Below, piece by piece: positions 26,233 through 34,668 of a stretch of DNA of 64,000 nucleotides; position 1 is the first letter of the stretch; each line of letters starts with the position of its first letter. Under the pieces are notes generated by a model. The model was not told where the DNA came from. It saw only the letters and a program-made list of their open reading frames with translations, and did not search any database. Both the position numbers and the translations under genes were made by a program. Source of the DNA: a virus; the IMG/VR virus record IMGVR_UViG_3300033145_002224, positions 37,438 through 101,437 of that record; one strand, written 5' to 3'.

Positions 26233-26738
26233 GTTTTTTTAACTAAGCCCATTCCGTCTCCCCAATCTAAGTTTACTTTGGGATAATTAATCTCAGTCCA
26301 AAATTGCCTTACACCTTCCCAGTGAACAGTATCATGCATAAATATATATCCACCAGTTTTAACAAATTTTTCATAGTTATAAAAATCAGCTTTAGCCATA
26401 TCATAACTATGATTGCCATCAACTATTAATATATCTATTTGTTTATTCCAGGTTTTATGAAAATCGATAGAATTAACACAATGAAAGACCCATCTATTCT
26501 TGTATTGCTCAGGCACCCTAGCACGATTACTACAATCTTTTATATCACAACTATGTAAAATACCTTTATTGTTTTGGTCTAAACCGGCCAAAAGTGTTCT
26601 TGTTGCAAACCCATTGCGCGTTCCAATTTCTAAAATTAATTCTGGTTTAGTATTTACTACAATTTCATACATTATAAGAGCCCATGGAGTTGTTTCTTTA
26701 TATATTTTTTTATTTTCTACTATTAGTGGATGGATCAT
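26229..26738 (-). CDS. class I SAM methyltransferase, copy 2
   Basis: 169 residues, same family as the product of 23119-23643. Motif I is ILEIGTRNGFAT, and IDILIVDGNHSYD followed by GGYIFMHDT matches the paralogue's IDGDHSYEG...GGFIIFHDI. The C-terminus (WEGVRQFWTEI) parallels VKDLWNSPEF in copy 1. It probably methylates a different position or sugar of the same polymer. It begins 11 bp after the next glycosyltransferase gene. Confidence 0.8.
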   Translation of the reverse strand: MIHPLIVENKKIYKETTPWALIMYEIVVNTKPELILEIGTRNGFATRTLLAGLDQNNKGILHSCDIKDCSNRARVPEQYKNRWVFHCVNSIDFHKTWNKQIDILIVDGNHSYDMAKADFYNYEKFVKTGGYIFMHDTVHWEGVRQFWTEINYPKVNLDWGDGMGLVKKT

Positions 26739-26749
26739 TTTATTATTAT

Positions 26750-27544
26750 TTATTTATAAACTTTTTCACCAGGTAATGGTATATTAGTTAATTTATGGAC
26801 CTTAGGGTATGGTTTTTTTTCTATAGCTTGATTCATTCGCGTTAGATGACCAAATCCCCATTTACGTGGAACAACTTTATAATTTCTATCTGGTGCATAA
26901 CCCATTTTATGACTACACCATAAATTTTTTGCCCAACTTCCATCCATTTTTAAATTTGTACGAACTTTATGTAAAAAACTCACATCATCCCATACTTTTT
27001 TAGGATTTAACATTCCCATCTTTTTAAAATCAGATGACAATTGTATTCTAAAATAAGCCGACAGGGCTTTTCTCGCTGGTGCTAAATCTTCATTACCAAG
27101 AGACCAGTTCATGTTTGGTATCCTCTCAATCCTTGTACCTATTCCAGCTTGTTCGGGATATTTTTCCATAAGATCTTGAAGCTGTATTATAACATCTGGA
27201 GTAATCTTTGGTATTCTTAAATCATCCTGAGCCATCACAAAATATTCGCTTGTAACATGTCTAAATCCAATATTATATGCAGCTGAAATAGTATTTTCTG
27301 TCCTATTAATAAGAACATCAACTTTTCCTTCTTTACACTTCCGCTCAAGCATTTCTATAGTACCATCAACACTTTCGTCATCAACAACAATTAGTCTTAT
27401 TTTATCTGGATATTCAACTCTATCATAAATATAATCTATTGTTTTTTCTGTATTATCCTTTCTATTCGCTGATAACATTATAATATCAATTTTTTTATGA
27501 GGATATCTATTTTTTGGATGAACTCTATATTTTTCTTCTATCAT
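26750..27544 (-). CDS. family 2-type glycosyltransferase
   Basis: 264 residues. GT2 signatures: DIIMLSANRKDNTEKTIDYI, then RLIVVDDESVDGTIEML, NTISAAYNIGFRHV and a DxD-like site in YFVMAQDDLRIP (~100-111). The C-terminal part (KKVWDDVSFLHKVRTNLKMD) resembles that of the next gene upstream, so the two probably arose by duplication. It overlaps the upstream gene by 4 bp. Confidence 0.8.
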   Translation of the reverse strand: MIEEKYRVHPKNRYPHKKIDIIMLSANRKDNTEKTIDYIYDRVEYPDKIRLIVVDDESVDGTIEMLERKCKEGKVDVLINRTENTISAAYNIGFRHVTSEYFVMAQDDLRIPKITPDVIIQLQDLMEKYPEQAGIGTRIERIPNMNWSLGNEDLAPARKALSAYFRIQLSSDFKKMGMLNPKKVWDDVSFLHKVRTNLKMDGSWAKNLWCSHKMGYAPDRNYKVVPRKWGFGHLTRMNQAIEKKPYPKVHKLTNIPLPGEKVYK

Positions 27545-28866
27545 CGTTTTCTACTGACACAAATAATTGATGGTTTATTAACCCCAGGAACATTTTCCAA
27601 TCTTATTATTCTATGTCTTAGAATATCGTTAATAATTATCTCTAACATTTTTTTATTCAAGGATACTTTATGAGACCCATCTAATATTGTACGTGGATGT
27701 AATTCTCCATCTGGGACAATAAATGCCATAAGCCCTCCCGGCTTCAACACTCTAAACCATTCACCTAAAACGGCTTTAACATCAGAAAAATGTTCGAGGC
27801 AATGAGAGCTCACCAAGCCGTCTACCTCATCGTCATTATAAAACCATAAATCATCACCAATGTGAACAATATCAACATTATCATACGGCCTAATATCAAT
27901 ACCGATATTTTCTTCTTTTATTTTCCTCTTACCACAACCTATATCAAGAACAATGTCACCCTTACAATATTGTTTTAATTCTTCATGCTCCCTTTTTCTA
28001 ATTGAACCAAATGTTTTTCCGTTTGACTGTTCTTCATCTTTAGGAATAAAGCCACCCATCATTCCCCAATATTTAAGTCGTTTTTTATGTTCTGCTGTAT
28101 CAGCCGGATGGGTTAATTTAATTGGTGTATTTGTTTTTGGATCAATATCTGAATATGGTTTATGGTCTGCTTGATCAATCCTTTCTGGCGAATAAGTATA
28201 ATAATCTACAAAACCCTTGTCATAACCTTTATTATGTTGATAATAACCAACATGATCTGCGTAGAGATGTGTCGCCATCGCATATTTCTTTTTAAGTTGC
28301 CATAAATTTTGTACACAGGATCTGCTCTCCCAATGGTTCATACGACCAAATGGTCTGTCAAATTTATCAAGATCATCTTTCCTCATCATCCTGAACACTG
28401 ATGGCATACTTTTTAAGGTATCAACTAATTCACTATTTTCATCCCAATCAAGACGGCTTGTGCGTTGTATCCGCATACAGATTGCTCCATATTCTGGTTC
28501 ATACTTCTTGTAGAGGTGTAGTAGCCGCTCAAGCCAACATGGGGAAAGGTCTGGTGGGAATAAATCATCTTGTGTAGTAACAATATATTCACTTTTAGCG
28601 ATCTTAAAACCCTCGTTTAAGGCCTTGCATTGCCCCACATTCTTAGGAAGATAGATTACTTCATCTACATAACCGACTGTTTTAGCACGCTTTAATATGC
28701 CCCTTGTATTATCAGTAGAAGCATTATCAATTACTATCAACCTATGTGGATATCGCGTCCGTTCATAAATACTTTTAATAGTTTTTTCCAAGAAATTAGC
28801 GCGTTGATAAGTCACAAGAAGAATATCTATCTTCTCAAAACTATTTTTATGTAGTTTTTTTTCCAT
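27541..28866 (-). CDS. glycosyltransferase-methyltransferase fusion
   Basis: 441 residues from ATG at 28866. This start was chosen because an upstream frame opening at 28935 would overlap the preceding gene by 68 bp. Residues ~10-260 are a GT2 domain (DILLVTYQRANFLEKTI, RLIVIDNASTDNTRGIL, YIVTTQDDLFPP). Residues ~310-441 are a class I methyltransferase of type 11 (VLDIGCGKRKI, CLEHFSDVKAVLGEWFRVLK). The fusion suggests a sugar is added and then methylated by one polypeptide. Leader is A/T-rich without a Shine-Dalgarno site. Confidence 0.8.
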   Translation of the reverse strand: MEKKLHKNSFEKIDILLVTYQRANFLEKTIKSIYERTRYPHRLIVIDNASTDNTRGILKRAKTVGYVDEVIYLPKNVGQCKALNEGFKIAKSEYIVTTQDDLFPPDLSPCWLERLLHLYKKYEPEYGAICMRIQRTSRLDWDENSELVDTLKSMPSVFRMMRKDDLDKFDRPFGRMNHWESRSCVQNLWQLKKKYAMATHLYADHVGYYQHNKGYDKGFVDYYTYSPERIDQADHKPYSDIDPKTNTPIKLTHPADTAEHKKRLKYWGMMGGFIPKDEEQSNGKTFGSIRKREHEELKQYCKGDIVLDIGCGKRKIKEENIGIDIRPYDNVDIVHIGDDLWFYNDDEVDGLVSSHCLEHFSDVKAVLGEWFRVLKPGGLMAFIVPDGELHPRTILDGSHKVSLNKKMLEIIINDILRHRIIRLENVPGVNKPSIICVSRKR

Positions 28867-28867
28867 A

Positions 28868-29200
28868 TTATTTTTTAATATTAACGTCTTCGTCGTGGTC
28901 CTTATTAAGGTGAAAACCCATTTTAAGCCAAACAATATAACAATACGTAGCTATCTTAAGTAAATCTTTCTCACGTTTAAAGTTAATAAATCTTCCAATA
29001 TATTTAGCCATTGTTCCAAGCACCCAGTCAACCCCAGTCTCACCTGGCACAATCTCACATACCCAATCAGTCACCTCTTTATCCTCTTGATTCTTTAAAT
29101 GATATTTCGCTCCTCCGTGATTGAATTGGTTCTCTAGGAGTTTCGCAAACTTTTCCCAATTCTCTTGTTTCGTTTTTACATTTGTGTTGTAGATTTTCAT
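28868..29200 (-). CDS. 110-aa hypothetical protein overlapping the GT4 gene
   Basis: 110 residues. The segment DWVLGTMAKYIGRFINF with KDLLKIATYCYIVWLK resembles small phage proteins of the DUF3310/DUF5664 type, which carry a G-x-x-x-KY-x-x-R helix pair; the match is weak. Its first 41 codons overlap the 3' end of the GT4 gene in another frame (122 bp), far more than the 4-bp overlaps elsewhere in this operon. No sugar-related motif is visible, so its role in the operon is unclear. Confidence 0.55.
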   Translation of the reverse strand: MKIYNTNVKTKQENWEKFAKLLENQFNHGGAKYHLKNQEDKEVTDWVCEIVPGETGVDWVLGTMAKYIGRFINFKREKDLLKIATYCYIVWLKMGFHLNKDHDEDVNIKK

Positions 29201-30626
29201 ATAATATTGGTTCTAAAAAATTATAATATATTGAATAAGAATTATATTTTTTCCATACATGACGAAACTGCAAATCAGACTTATTACTCTTTAACTCACC
29301 AACTATTTTCTTTGCTAGACGATTTAATTCTTCATTATCTCGTCCGCTATAATGCAAACTTCTAGAAGATGTAAACGGATATGATAAAATAGCATCTTCA
29401 TTAACAGCGTCATATAAACATGGTAAATCAGAATTTAATACTAATAATTGTTTTGTTATACTAGCTTCAAGCAAAATATTAGAAGAAACTTCTGCCACAG
29501 TGGCTAATATCATTAAATTAGATATTTGCATTAATTCTGCACAGACCTGGTTGGGAACCTCTGACTCTATATGATATTCTTCATCAGCCAGTAAACTAGT
29601 AATAATAAATTCATTATTATTTAATCCCATCTTTTCTGCCATTTCTTGTTTTCTCTTTAAATCATCAACCCTTTTCCTTCCATTAGCATTTGCTATTATA
29701 AGAGCTACTTTATTACCAAGCCTCTTCAATTCTACAAATATTTTAATAACAGAATCTATTCCCTTCGCATCAAACCTAGTAGAGCAAATGGGATATGTTT
29801 GAATGATGTCACGATCCCAAAGATGAAATTTATTAACAATCATTTTTGTGACTGGATGCCAATCGAACATGAACGCAGGATCTTTTTCATTTTGGACAGT
29901 TCTAATCTGATCTGGTTCAACTTTAATTGCCTTACCAAATTTCCCAGCATCAGTATAGTTAAGATATACAAACCTAGCATTTGGCATTGAAAAGTCCATA
30001 TTATGTCCTACACCAGACCTGGCAAAATTTAGCCATGGGATATCTACTCCACACTCTCGAATTGCCTCTGAAAAAGTGACCGTATCTTGTAAAAAAAAGT
30101 CATGAGTGATTGCAATATCGTAATTACCAGTTAATTCTTCTCTAAACAAATTTATTAATTTTCTCTTAACCTCCTTATTAACTACCATTTTTTCTCTCTT
30201 AAATTTAGGTATAACTCTCTCTACGTTACAACCAAGATCTTCTTTTGTCAGTTTAGAATTTTCTTGTAAAAATACTGTCACATCATGACCATATTTTAAT
30301 AATATTTTAATTTGGTTTCTCACTGCCCTGGCTGGGCTATAACTCTGCGGCATTGAGTTGAAGTGACTTACAATAACTATTTTTAGCGGTTCTTTTTTAC
30401 CGATTATCTTTGGTGGCTTGATTATATCAACTGGCTTTTCGGCTTTAATTCCCATGCTTCTAACACAAGAATCGAGTGATGGAACGATATCGTCCTGGCC
30501 AAATTTTTGCCTAAAAACATAATGTTTTAAATTGTTTTCTTCCCTGGACTCATCTTTAGTTGTTAGTGTAATGAAATAAGAGTCTAGATCTTTAGCTTTT
30601 TTAATTGTCTCATCTAAGTTATTCAT
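29079..30626 (-). CDS. family 4/1-type glycosyltransferase (GT-B fold)
   Basis: 515 residues. The first ~105 residues are unlike the family. The GT-B N-terminal domain starts with LKIVIVSHFNSMPQSYSPAR (~108), followed by ILLKYGHDVTVFL. The C-terminal Rossmann domain includes GIDSVIKIFVELKRLG, and the donor-binding region VPNQVCAELMQISNLMILAT...EVSSNILLEASITK has the E-x7-E-type pattern. The last ~45 residues overlap the next gene and look non-conserved. It is the first gene of the glycan operon, beginning 120 bp downstream of the holin-like gene. Confidence 0.8.
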   Translation of the reverse strand: MNNLDETIKKAKDLDSYFITLTTKDESREENNLKHYVFRQKFGQDDIVPSLDSCVRSMGIKAEKPVDIIKPPKIIGKKEPLKIVIVSHFNSMPQSYSPARAVRNQIKILLKYGHDVTVFLQENSKLTKEDLGCNVERVIPKFKREKMVVNKEVKRKLINLFREELTGNYDIAITHDFFLQDTVTFSEAIRECGVDIPWLNFARSGVGHNMDFSMPNARFVYLNYTDAGKFGKAIKVEPDQIRTVQNEKDPAFMFDWHPVTKMIVNKFHLWDRDIIQTYPICSTRFDAKGIDSVIKIFVELKRLGNKVALIIANANGRKRVDDLKRKQEMAEKMGLNNNEFIITSLLADEEYHIESEVPNQVCAELMQISNLMILATVAEVSSNILLEASITKQLLVLNSDLPCLYDAVNEDAILSYPFTSSRSLHYSGRDNEELNRLAKKIVGELKSNKSDLQFRHVWKKYNSYSIYYNFLEPILYENLQHKCKNETRELGKVCETPREPIQSRRSEISFKESRG

Positions 30627-30646
30627 ATCATTGTTGTTACAAAATA

Positions 30647-30709
30647 AAACTTCTCAAAAAAACACGTAGGGTAATCGTGAAAAAACCTTTGTGCAATTAA
30701 GAGAAGTTT
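30647..30709 (-). promoter_or_regulatory. leader inverted repeat upstream of glycan operon
   Basis: AAACTTCTC (30647-30655) and GAGAAGTTT (30701-30709) can close a ~63-base stem-loop in the leader of the GT4 gene. Inside it, CACG and CGTG flank a short loop with T-runs on both sides in the minus-strand RNA. Possible attenuator or processing site. Confidence 0.5.
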
Positions 30710-30747
30710 AATTTTATACACGATTAATTAAATAAATTTTCTATATT

Positions 30748-30939
30748 CTATTTATACTTTTTACCAGTCAAAACATAACCAGCTTTTTCTACTATTTGCT
30801 TTTTACCGATTAACCATCCAATAATAGATGTAACAACTGGCATTATAACTGTAATATTTTTGTCAAAACCAATGAGAACAAAAATACCAATTAAACCAAT
30901 AGCACCTAATAGCGCCATTAATAATTCGAATTTTGTCAT
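30748..30939 (-). CDS. holin-like small membrane protein
   Basis: 63 residues with two hydrophobic segments: LLMALLGAIGLIGIFVLIGF (6-25) and a second around 29-45 (ITVIMPVVTSIIGWLIG). The C-terminus is short and basic. Size, topology and position next to a protease and an XhlA-like protein suggest a holin or lysis accessory. It starts 4 bp after the protease gene. Assignment is by topology and context only. Confidence 0.6.
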   Translation of the reverse strand: MTKFELLMALLGAIGLIGIFVLIGFDKNITVIMPVVTSIIGWLIGKKQIVEKAGYVLTGKKYK

Positions 30940-30943
30940 ACTG

Positions 30944-31969
30944 TTATTTAGTATTAATAATATTATAATTATCTAATAAATTCTCGTTTTTGTCAATCCT
31001 ACCAACCTTTATGGCCTCTGGTTTGGTCATCTCTAACCACAGAGAATTAACCTTCCCACAAAAAATCGAATCGAAGGACCAGAATCCATAGGCAAGACCC
31101 TTTATTTCTCTATTATTTGGTAGCCTACCGATTTTACCATATAACCAAACATTAAATGCAAAGGAACGCTCACGTAAGAAACTAGTCCATGTTCTCTTTT
31201 GTCCATAGTAATTATCTACTGCTAACTCTTTCTTTAAATCCAAACTGCACCAAAGGTCCCAGACAACCTTATTAAATATTTTATATGGAATTTTAAAATA
31301 TCCTTTATCACCCCAACCAATTCCCCAGCTATTTTTACACAATACATCTTCTTTAAAATCATCAAAACCTTTAATTTCTATAGCATGACCACCCGCACTA
31401 TTCCCCCAATCATCTAATGGCAACCTACCCTCAGCACCTGGCCGATTAAAGACGGAATACCAATTCATAGACATAACAATACTATTCTTATGTGTGGTTA
31501 GTGTTTGTCTAATATCATCAATCGTATTTTCTACTCTCCAATAACTATCTGATTTATGTTTCGCTGCATCACTATAAGCAATCTCTGGGATATATTTAAC
31601 ATCAATATATTCTTCCCAAGTCATTTCTGGGCCTGGTTCTGGCATAACTGTCTGATTACAGATTCCAACATTATTAACAATTTTAAAAGAATTTCTAGTA
31701 TAGCCACCATAACTCGTATTACCCTCAAGCTCCTTGGTTAGCGCCATAATAAACCTAGCTGAACCCTCACTATTTTCTTGTCGTTCTTTGTGGTGTGCCT
31801 GTGCCTGACTTGTACATGAGCCTCTAGAAAATTGATTATTTGGAGGGAATTGTTCCTCAATCTCAAAAACCTGTTTTTCTAAACTAACAGGTTGAGTAAT
31901 TCCGGCAATACGGAAATCGCGCCTATCTTTACGATCCCTTTTAGCGCCAAATGCAAAATTGTTATTCAT
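30944..31969 (-). CDS. papain-like (C1A) cysteine protease
   Basis: 341 residues. Catalytic elements of the C1A family: NQFSRGSCTSQA with C52, GGHAIEIKGFDD with H195, and CKNSWGIGWGDKGYFKI with N213. The segment spacing matches a mature papain domain, without a recognisable propeptide or signal peptide. The C-terminal ~110 residues (YGQKRTWTSFLRERSFAFN onward) are an extra region of unknown function. It sits between an XhlA-like and a holin-like gene, so it may act in lysis by cleaving host surface proteins, or in virion maturation. Family is confident; role is inferred. Confidence 0.85.
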   Translation of the reverse strand: MNNNFAFGAKRDRKDRRDFRIAGITQPVSLEKQVFEIEEQFPPNNQFSRGSCTSQAQAHHKERQENSEGSARFIMALTKELEGNTSYGGYTRNSFKIVNNVGICNQTVMPEPGPEMTWEEYIDVKYIPEIAYSDAAKHKSDSYWRVENTIDDIRQTLTTHKNSIVMSMNWYSVFNRPGAEGRLPLDDWGNSAGGHAIEIKGFDDFKEDVLCKNSWGIGWGDKGYFKIPYKIFNKVVWDLWCSLDLKKELAVDNYYGQKRTWTSFLRERSFAFNVWLYGKIGRLPNNREIKGLAYGFWSFDSIFCGKVNSLWLEMTKPEAIKVGRIDKNENLLDNYNIINTK

Positions 31970-31981
31970 ATATTTATTTAT

Positions 31982-32221
31982 TTACTTAAGTATCACCATC
32001 CCAACAACTCCCGACAAAAATGCTAATAATATAAATCCAACCATTCCGTAAACAATATTTTTTACCGGTCTAAATCTTTCGTTTGTAACAAATTTTTCGT
32101 CTGTACACTCAATAAAATCATCAAGCTTTTTCTCGATACGATTAACAGTAGCATCGGTAGATGAAAGTTTTGCTTCTAATTTTGCCATGTTTATTTTAAC
32201 ATTAGTTATATCTTCAGACAT
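31982..32221 (-). CDS. XhlA-like coiled-coil membrane protein
   Basis: 79 residues: an N-terminal coiled coil (ITNVKINMAKLEAKLSSTD, VNRIEKKLDDFIE) and one C-terminal transmembrane helix (VYGMVGFILLAFLSGVVGMV). This is the layout of haemolysin XhlA-type lysis accessory proteins. It starts the three-gene lysis-like set with the protease and holin-like genes. Confidence 0.65.
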   Translation of the reverse strand: MSEDITNVKINMAKLEAKLSSTDATVNRIEKKLDDFIECTDEKFVTNERFRPVKNIVYGMVGFILLAFLSGVVGMVILK

Positions 32222-32293
32222 ATCTTTTATTATATATATGTGGCTTGTGCCGCCTAGGCAATAATATGCTCAGACGACACATTACCCGCTATA

Positions 32294-33202
32294 TTAACTC
32301 AGTAACGACGTTGAACTACTTGTACTAGATGAAGTTGAACTAGTTGTACTAGAACTTGTCGAACTACTCGTACTAGAGGTTGTTGAACTACTTGTACTGG
32401 AACTTGTTGAGCTAGACGTATATGTAGTCGAGCTAGAAGTACTAGAACTTGTTGAGCTAGACGTATATGTGGTCGAGCTAGAAGTAGAACTAGAAGTAGA
32501 AGAACTTGTACTGGAGCTTGTTGAGCTAGTAGTAGAGCTAGAGGTTGAGCTAGAAGTACTTGAAGTGGTTGAACTACTTGTACTAGAACTTGTAGAACTA
32601 GAGGTTGTAGTAAATTCTTCGTAGAAGTTAGCATTCCCCATTACAATTTTCCTTGCTTCACTAATCTCAAATAAATGCATTAACATCACATCACCCACAT
32701 CATTAGTACTAAGGTAAATAGGTAATAGTGTTTGTCTTGGAAAATGGCTATAATGAGTTGCCATTCTTCTACCATCGATCCAAAATTCAACTCTATCTAT
32801 CCGCCAACGAATTTCAAAATTAATCGCTCTATTTGTCCAGTCATCCTCCCATGTGATAGTTGTCTCTTCTTGTGCTGTAGCGGTAGCATCACCAGCTGAA
32901 CGTGCGGTAAGATGCCCACCATGTATCCTAAAATGGGCAAAATTACGAGTTGCGTGAGCCCTAGAATATAATCCAAAAATACGTTCATCAATTGCTGCTG
33001 GTGCATTTTCAAGTGTCATTTTAAGTGTCAGATTCCCAAACATCATAAAAAGACTAGTGGTTATAGCACCATCACGTAATCTAATTTTACCATCTATACA
33101 ACTTGGGTCACCAGTTATGATTTTTAACAAATCCTTATCAAAACCATAAATATATGGTTCATATGTAAAATGACCGAAGTCACTTACTGCTTTAGTATCC
33201 AT
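32294..33202 (-). CDS. LamG/GH16-like jelly-roll protein with Thr-Ser tail
   Basis: 302 residues. Residues ~1-195 form a concanavalin-like beta sandwich (FGNLTLKMTLENAPAA, EIRWRIDRVEFWIDGRRMATH). From ~198 to the end the chain is TSSS/TTSS repeat, finishing TSLLS with no terminal domain. No catalytic Glu pair of GH16 is evident, so sugar binding is more likely than hydrolysis. Located just downstream of capsid genes and upstream of lysis genes, it may decorate the capsid. The Thr-Ser tail links it to the fibre genes at 11.8-20.4 kb. Confidence 0.7.
   Translation of the reverse strand: MDTKAVSDFGHFTYEPYIYGFDKDLLKIITGDPSCIDGKIRLRDGAITTSLFMMFGNLTLKMTLENAPAAIDERIFGLYSRAHATRNFAHFRIHGGHLTARSAGDATATAQEETTITWEDDWTNRAINFEIRWRIDRVEFWIDGRRMATHYSHFPRQTLLPIYLSTNDVGDVMLMHLFEISEARKIVMGNANFYEEFTTTSSSTSSSTSSSTTSSTSSSTSSSTTSSTSSSTSSSTSSSTSSSTTYTSSSTSSSTSSSTTYTSSSTSSSTSSSTTSSTSSSTSSSTTSSTSSSTSSSTSLLS
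32300..32612 (-). repeat. 12-bp tandem repeat tract (TSSS tail 4)
   Basis: Degenerate 12-bp Thr-Ser units, interrupted by two TTYT units (GTATATGTAGTCGAGCTAGA and GTATATGTGGTCGAGCTAGA). It is the same repeat family as in the tail-fibre genes 12-20 kb away. Confidence 0.9.
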
Positions 33203-33207
33203 CTTAT

Positions 33208-33771
33208 TTATTTTTTATCTTCTGGAGTGGCCACTTCTTTAACAGTAGCTTTTTTAGGTTGCGCCTTCTTAGCTGTCCCGCTTGGACTTTTCGCTTTTGG
33301 AGGCGTTTCCTGTGTTTGCTCTTTATTAGTTTCATCTGTTTTTTCTTGATCATTACCTTTTTCAAGGATTTTAGCAAGAATCTTAACAACCTTTTCTTCA
33401 GCCATTTTAGTAGCCATATTTTCCAAGGCTCTCTTGGTTTCAGGCGTAATTTTAATAGCTGATTTAGGATTTAAACTCTTACCAACATGACCATATTTAA
33501 TTTCAGTAATGTCATGCTCAGGCTCTACACCCTTCCTAATATATGGATCTTTAGCGTCTTCATCTTCAGACAAAATAAAATCCATTTTAAAACCAGGGTG
33601 TTTTTGTAAAGCCTCGGCCATTTTCTCATCTTTAACCTTGAGTATGCCATTTTCAAACTTAGCATATACTCCAGAGACAGCAGTCCTGCCCGTTAACGGC
33701 TCAGCAGGAGTGCCAGGTGTAATAACAACGCGAAGATTCGCGTTTTTAGAAATAAATGTGTAATCCTTCAT
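33208..33771 (-). CDS. hypothetical head-region protein
   Basis: 187 residues. Residues ~1-75 are beta-rich (YTFISKNANLRVVITPG, GVYAKFENGILKV) and resemble the short structural proteins often encoded after capsid genes. Residues ~95-135 are helical, and the C-terminal ~45 residues are Lys/Pro/Ala-rich and probably disordered. Starts with an A/T-rich leader. Function unknown. Confidence 0.6.
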   Translation of the reverse strand: MKDYTFISKNANLRVVITPGTPAEPLTGRTAVSGVYAKFENGILKVKDEKMAEALQKHPGFKMDFILSEDEDAKDPYIRKGVEPEHDITEIKYGHVGKSLNPKSAIKITPETKRALENMATKMAEEKVVKILAKILEKGNDQEKTDETNKEQTQETPPKAKSPSGTAKKAQPKKATVKEVATPEDKK

Positions 33772-33828
33772 ATTTTTATATAATTATTAAAGTTAACGAG
33801 GGGAGTAAAACTCCCCTCATAACATTGT

Positions 33829-34596
33829 CTATTCTCTTTTATACTGCGCTTGTACGAAACCCGAAGCAGAATTTACAACTGTGCCATCTATACAGATAAC
33901 AAGTTCTTTTCCTTCTCCTGGAGTAACACCATTGTCCAAATCAATTTCCGTGTCGGTTGTATCTATTCCTGCATTGGAATAAATTTGTGTCTCAGTAGTT
34001 CCATCAACGGAATAAATTTTGACAATACCCGTGGCAGCTGTCAAATCAGCATAATAACTGAATAATTTCAGCACTATGCGATGAGATGCTGACATTGCAG
34101 CTGGGCCGCCAGCTAAACGGTCGTAAGCAATCCTCAACCTATACGAAGCAAGAGCGCTTGAATCTGACAAAACGTCAAATACAGTTTCTCCTTCCGCACT
34201 AGTTGAAGCAGTTACAGAACCATTAAACCAAACATCATCTGATGCGTCAGAACGAAGTGCATCTAAAACACGACATTCCCAGCCAGCAGCAGCATTAATA
34301 TAATCGCATACTTCACCGACTGTATCGTATGCACCTGCTGACAGATCACAAGTAGTTGCGTTACCGTCACTATCCGTGCAGGTAATATCACTAGAGGTGT
34401 CGCTCATAACAACTGTTGCTGTTGAGCTACCATTAGCGACATCTTTTATACGCAAGGCTACCATTTTATCGTTAGCTTTACGAAGAAGCTTTTCTTCTCC
34501 AGCTAAGTCACGCATCTGTAAAAAATCTTTTGAAGCCATTTTATTTACTTTACTGTTAGTTATACCCCTCAATAACCCGTGAGGTTTTCGGGCCAT
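33829..34596 (-). CDS. hypothetical structural protein after the capsid gene
   Basis: 255 residues, Ser/Thr/Ala/Asp-rich and probably beta-structured, without a recognisable motif. The first ATG (34596) lies within the closing stem of a strong hairpin. A second ATG at residue 20 (MASKDFLQMRDLAGEEKL) has an open A/T-rich leader and is a good alternative start (34539). Position right after the capsid gene suggests a decoration or minor capsid protein; this is inference. Confidence 0.55.
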   Translation of the reverse strand: MARKPHGLLRGITNSKVNKMASKDFLQMRDLAGEEKLLRKANDKMVALRIKDVANGSSTATVVMSDTSSDITCTDSDGNATTCDLSAGAYDTVGEVCDYINAAAGWECRVLDALRSDASDDVWFNGSVTASTSAEGETVFDVLSDSSALASYRLRIAYDRLAGGPAAMSASHRIVLKLFSYYADLTAATGIVKIYSVDGTTETQIYSNAGIDTTDTEIDLDNGVTPGEGKELVICIDGTVVNSASGFVQAQYKRE

Positions 34597-34656
34597 AGAA
34601 TTGATCTACGGAGGGCGGTGATTTATTCGTGTCCCACCGCCCCGAAGGACTCTATG
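34594..34656 (-). promoter_or_regulatory. strong GC hairpin between capsid gene and next gene
   Basis: CACCGCCC (34635-34642) and GGGCGGTG (34613-34620) form a perfect 8-bp stem. An outer stem of CATAGA (34594-34599) with TCTATG (34651-34656) encloses it and includes the ATG at 34596. There is no T-run. It may protect or process the capsid mRNA 3' end, or mask the start codon. Confidence 0.6.
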
Positions 34657-34668
34657 TCAATGTGTTAA

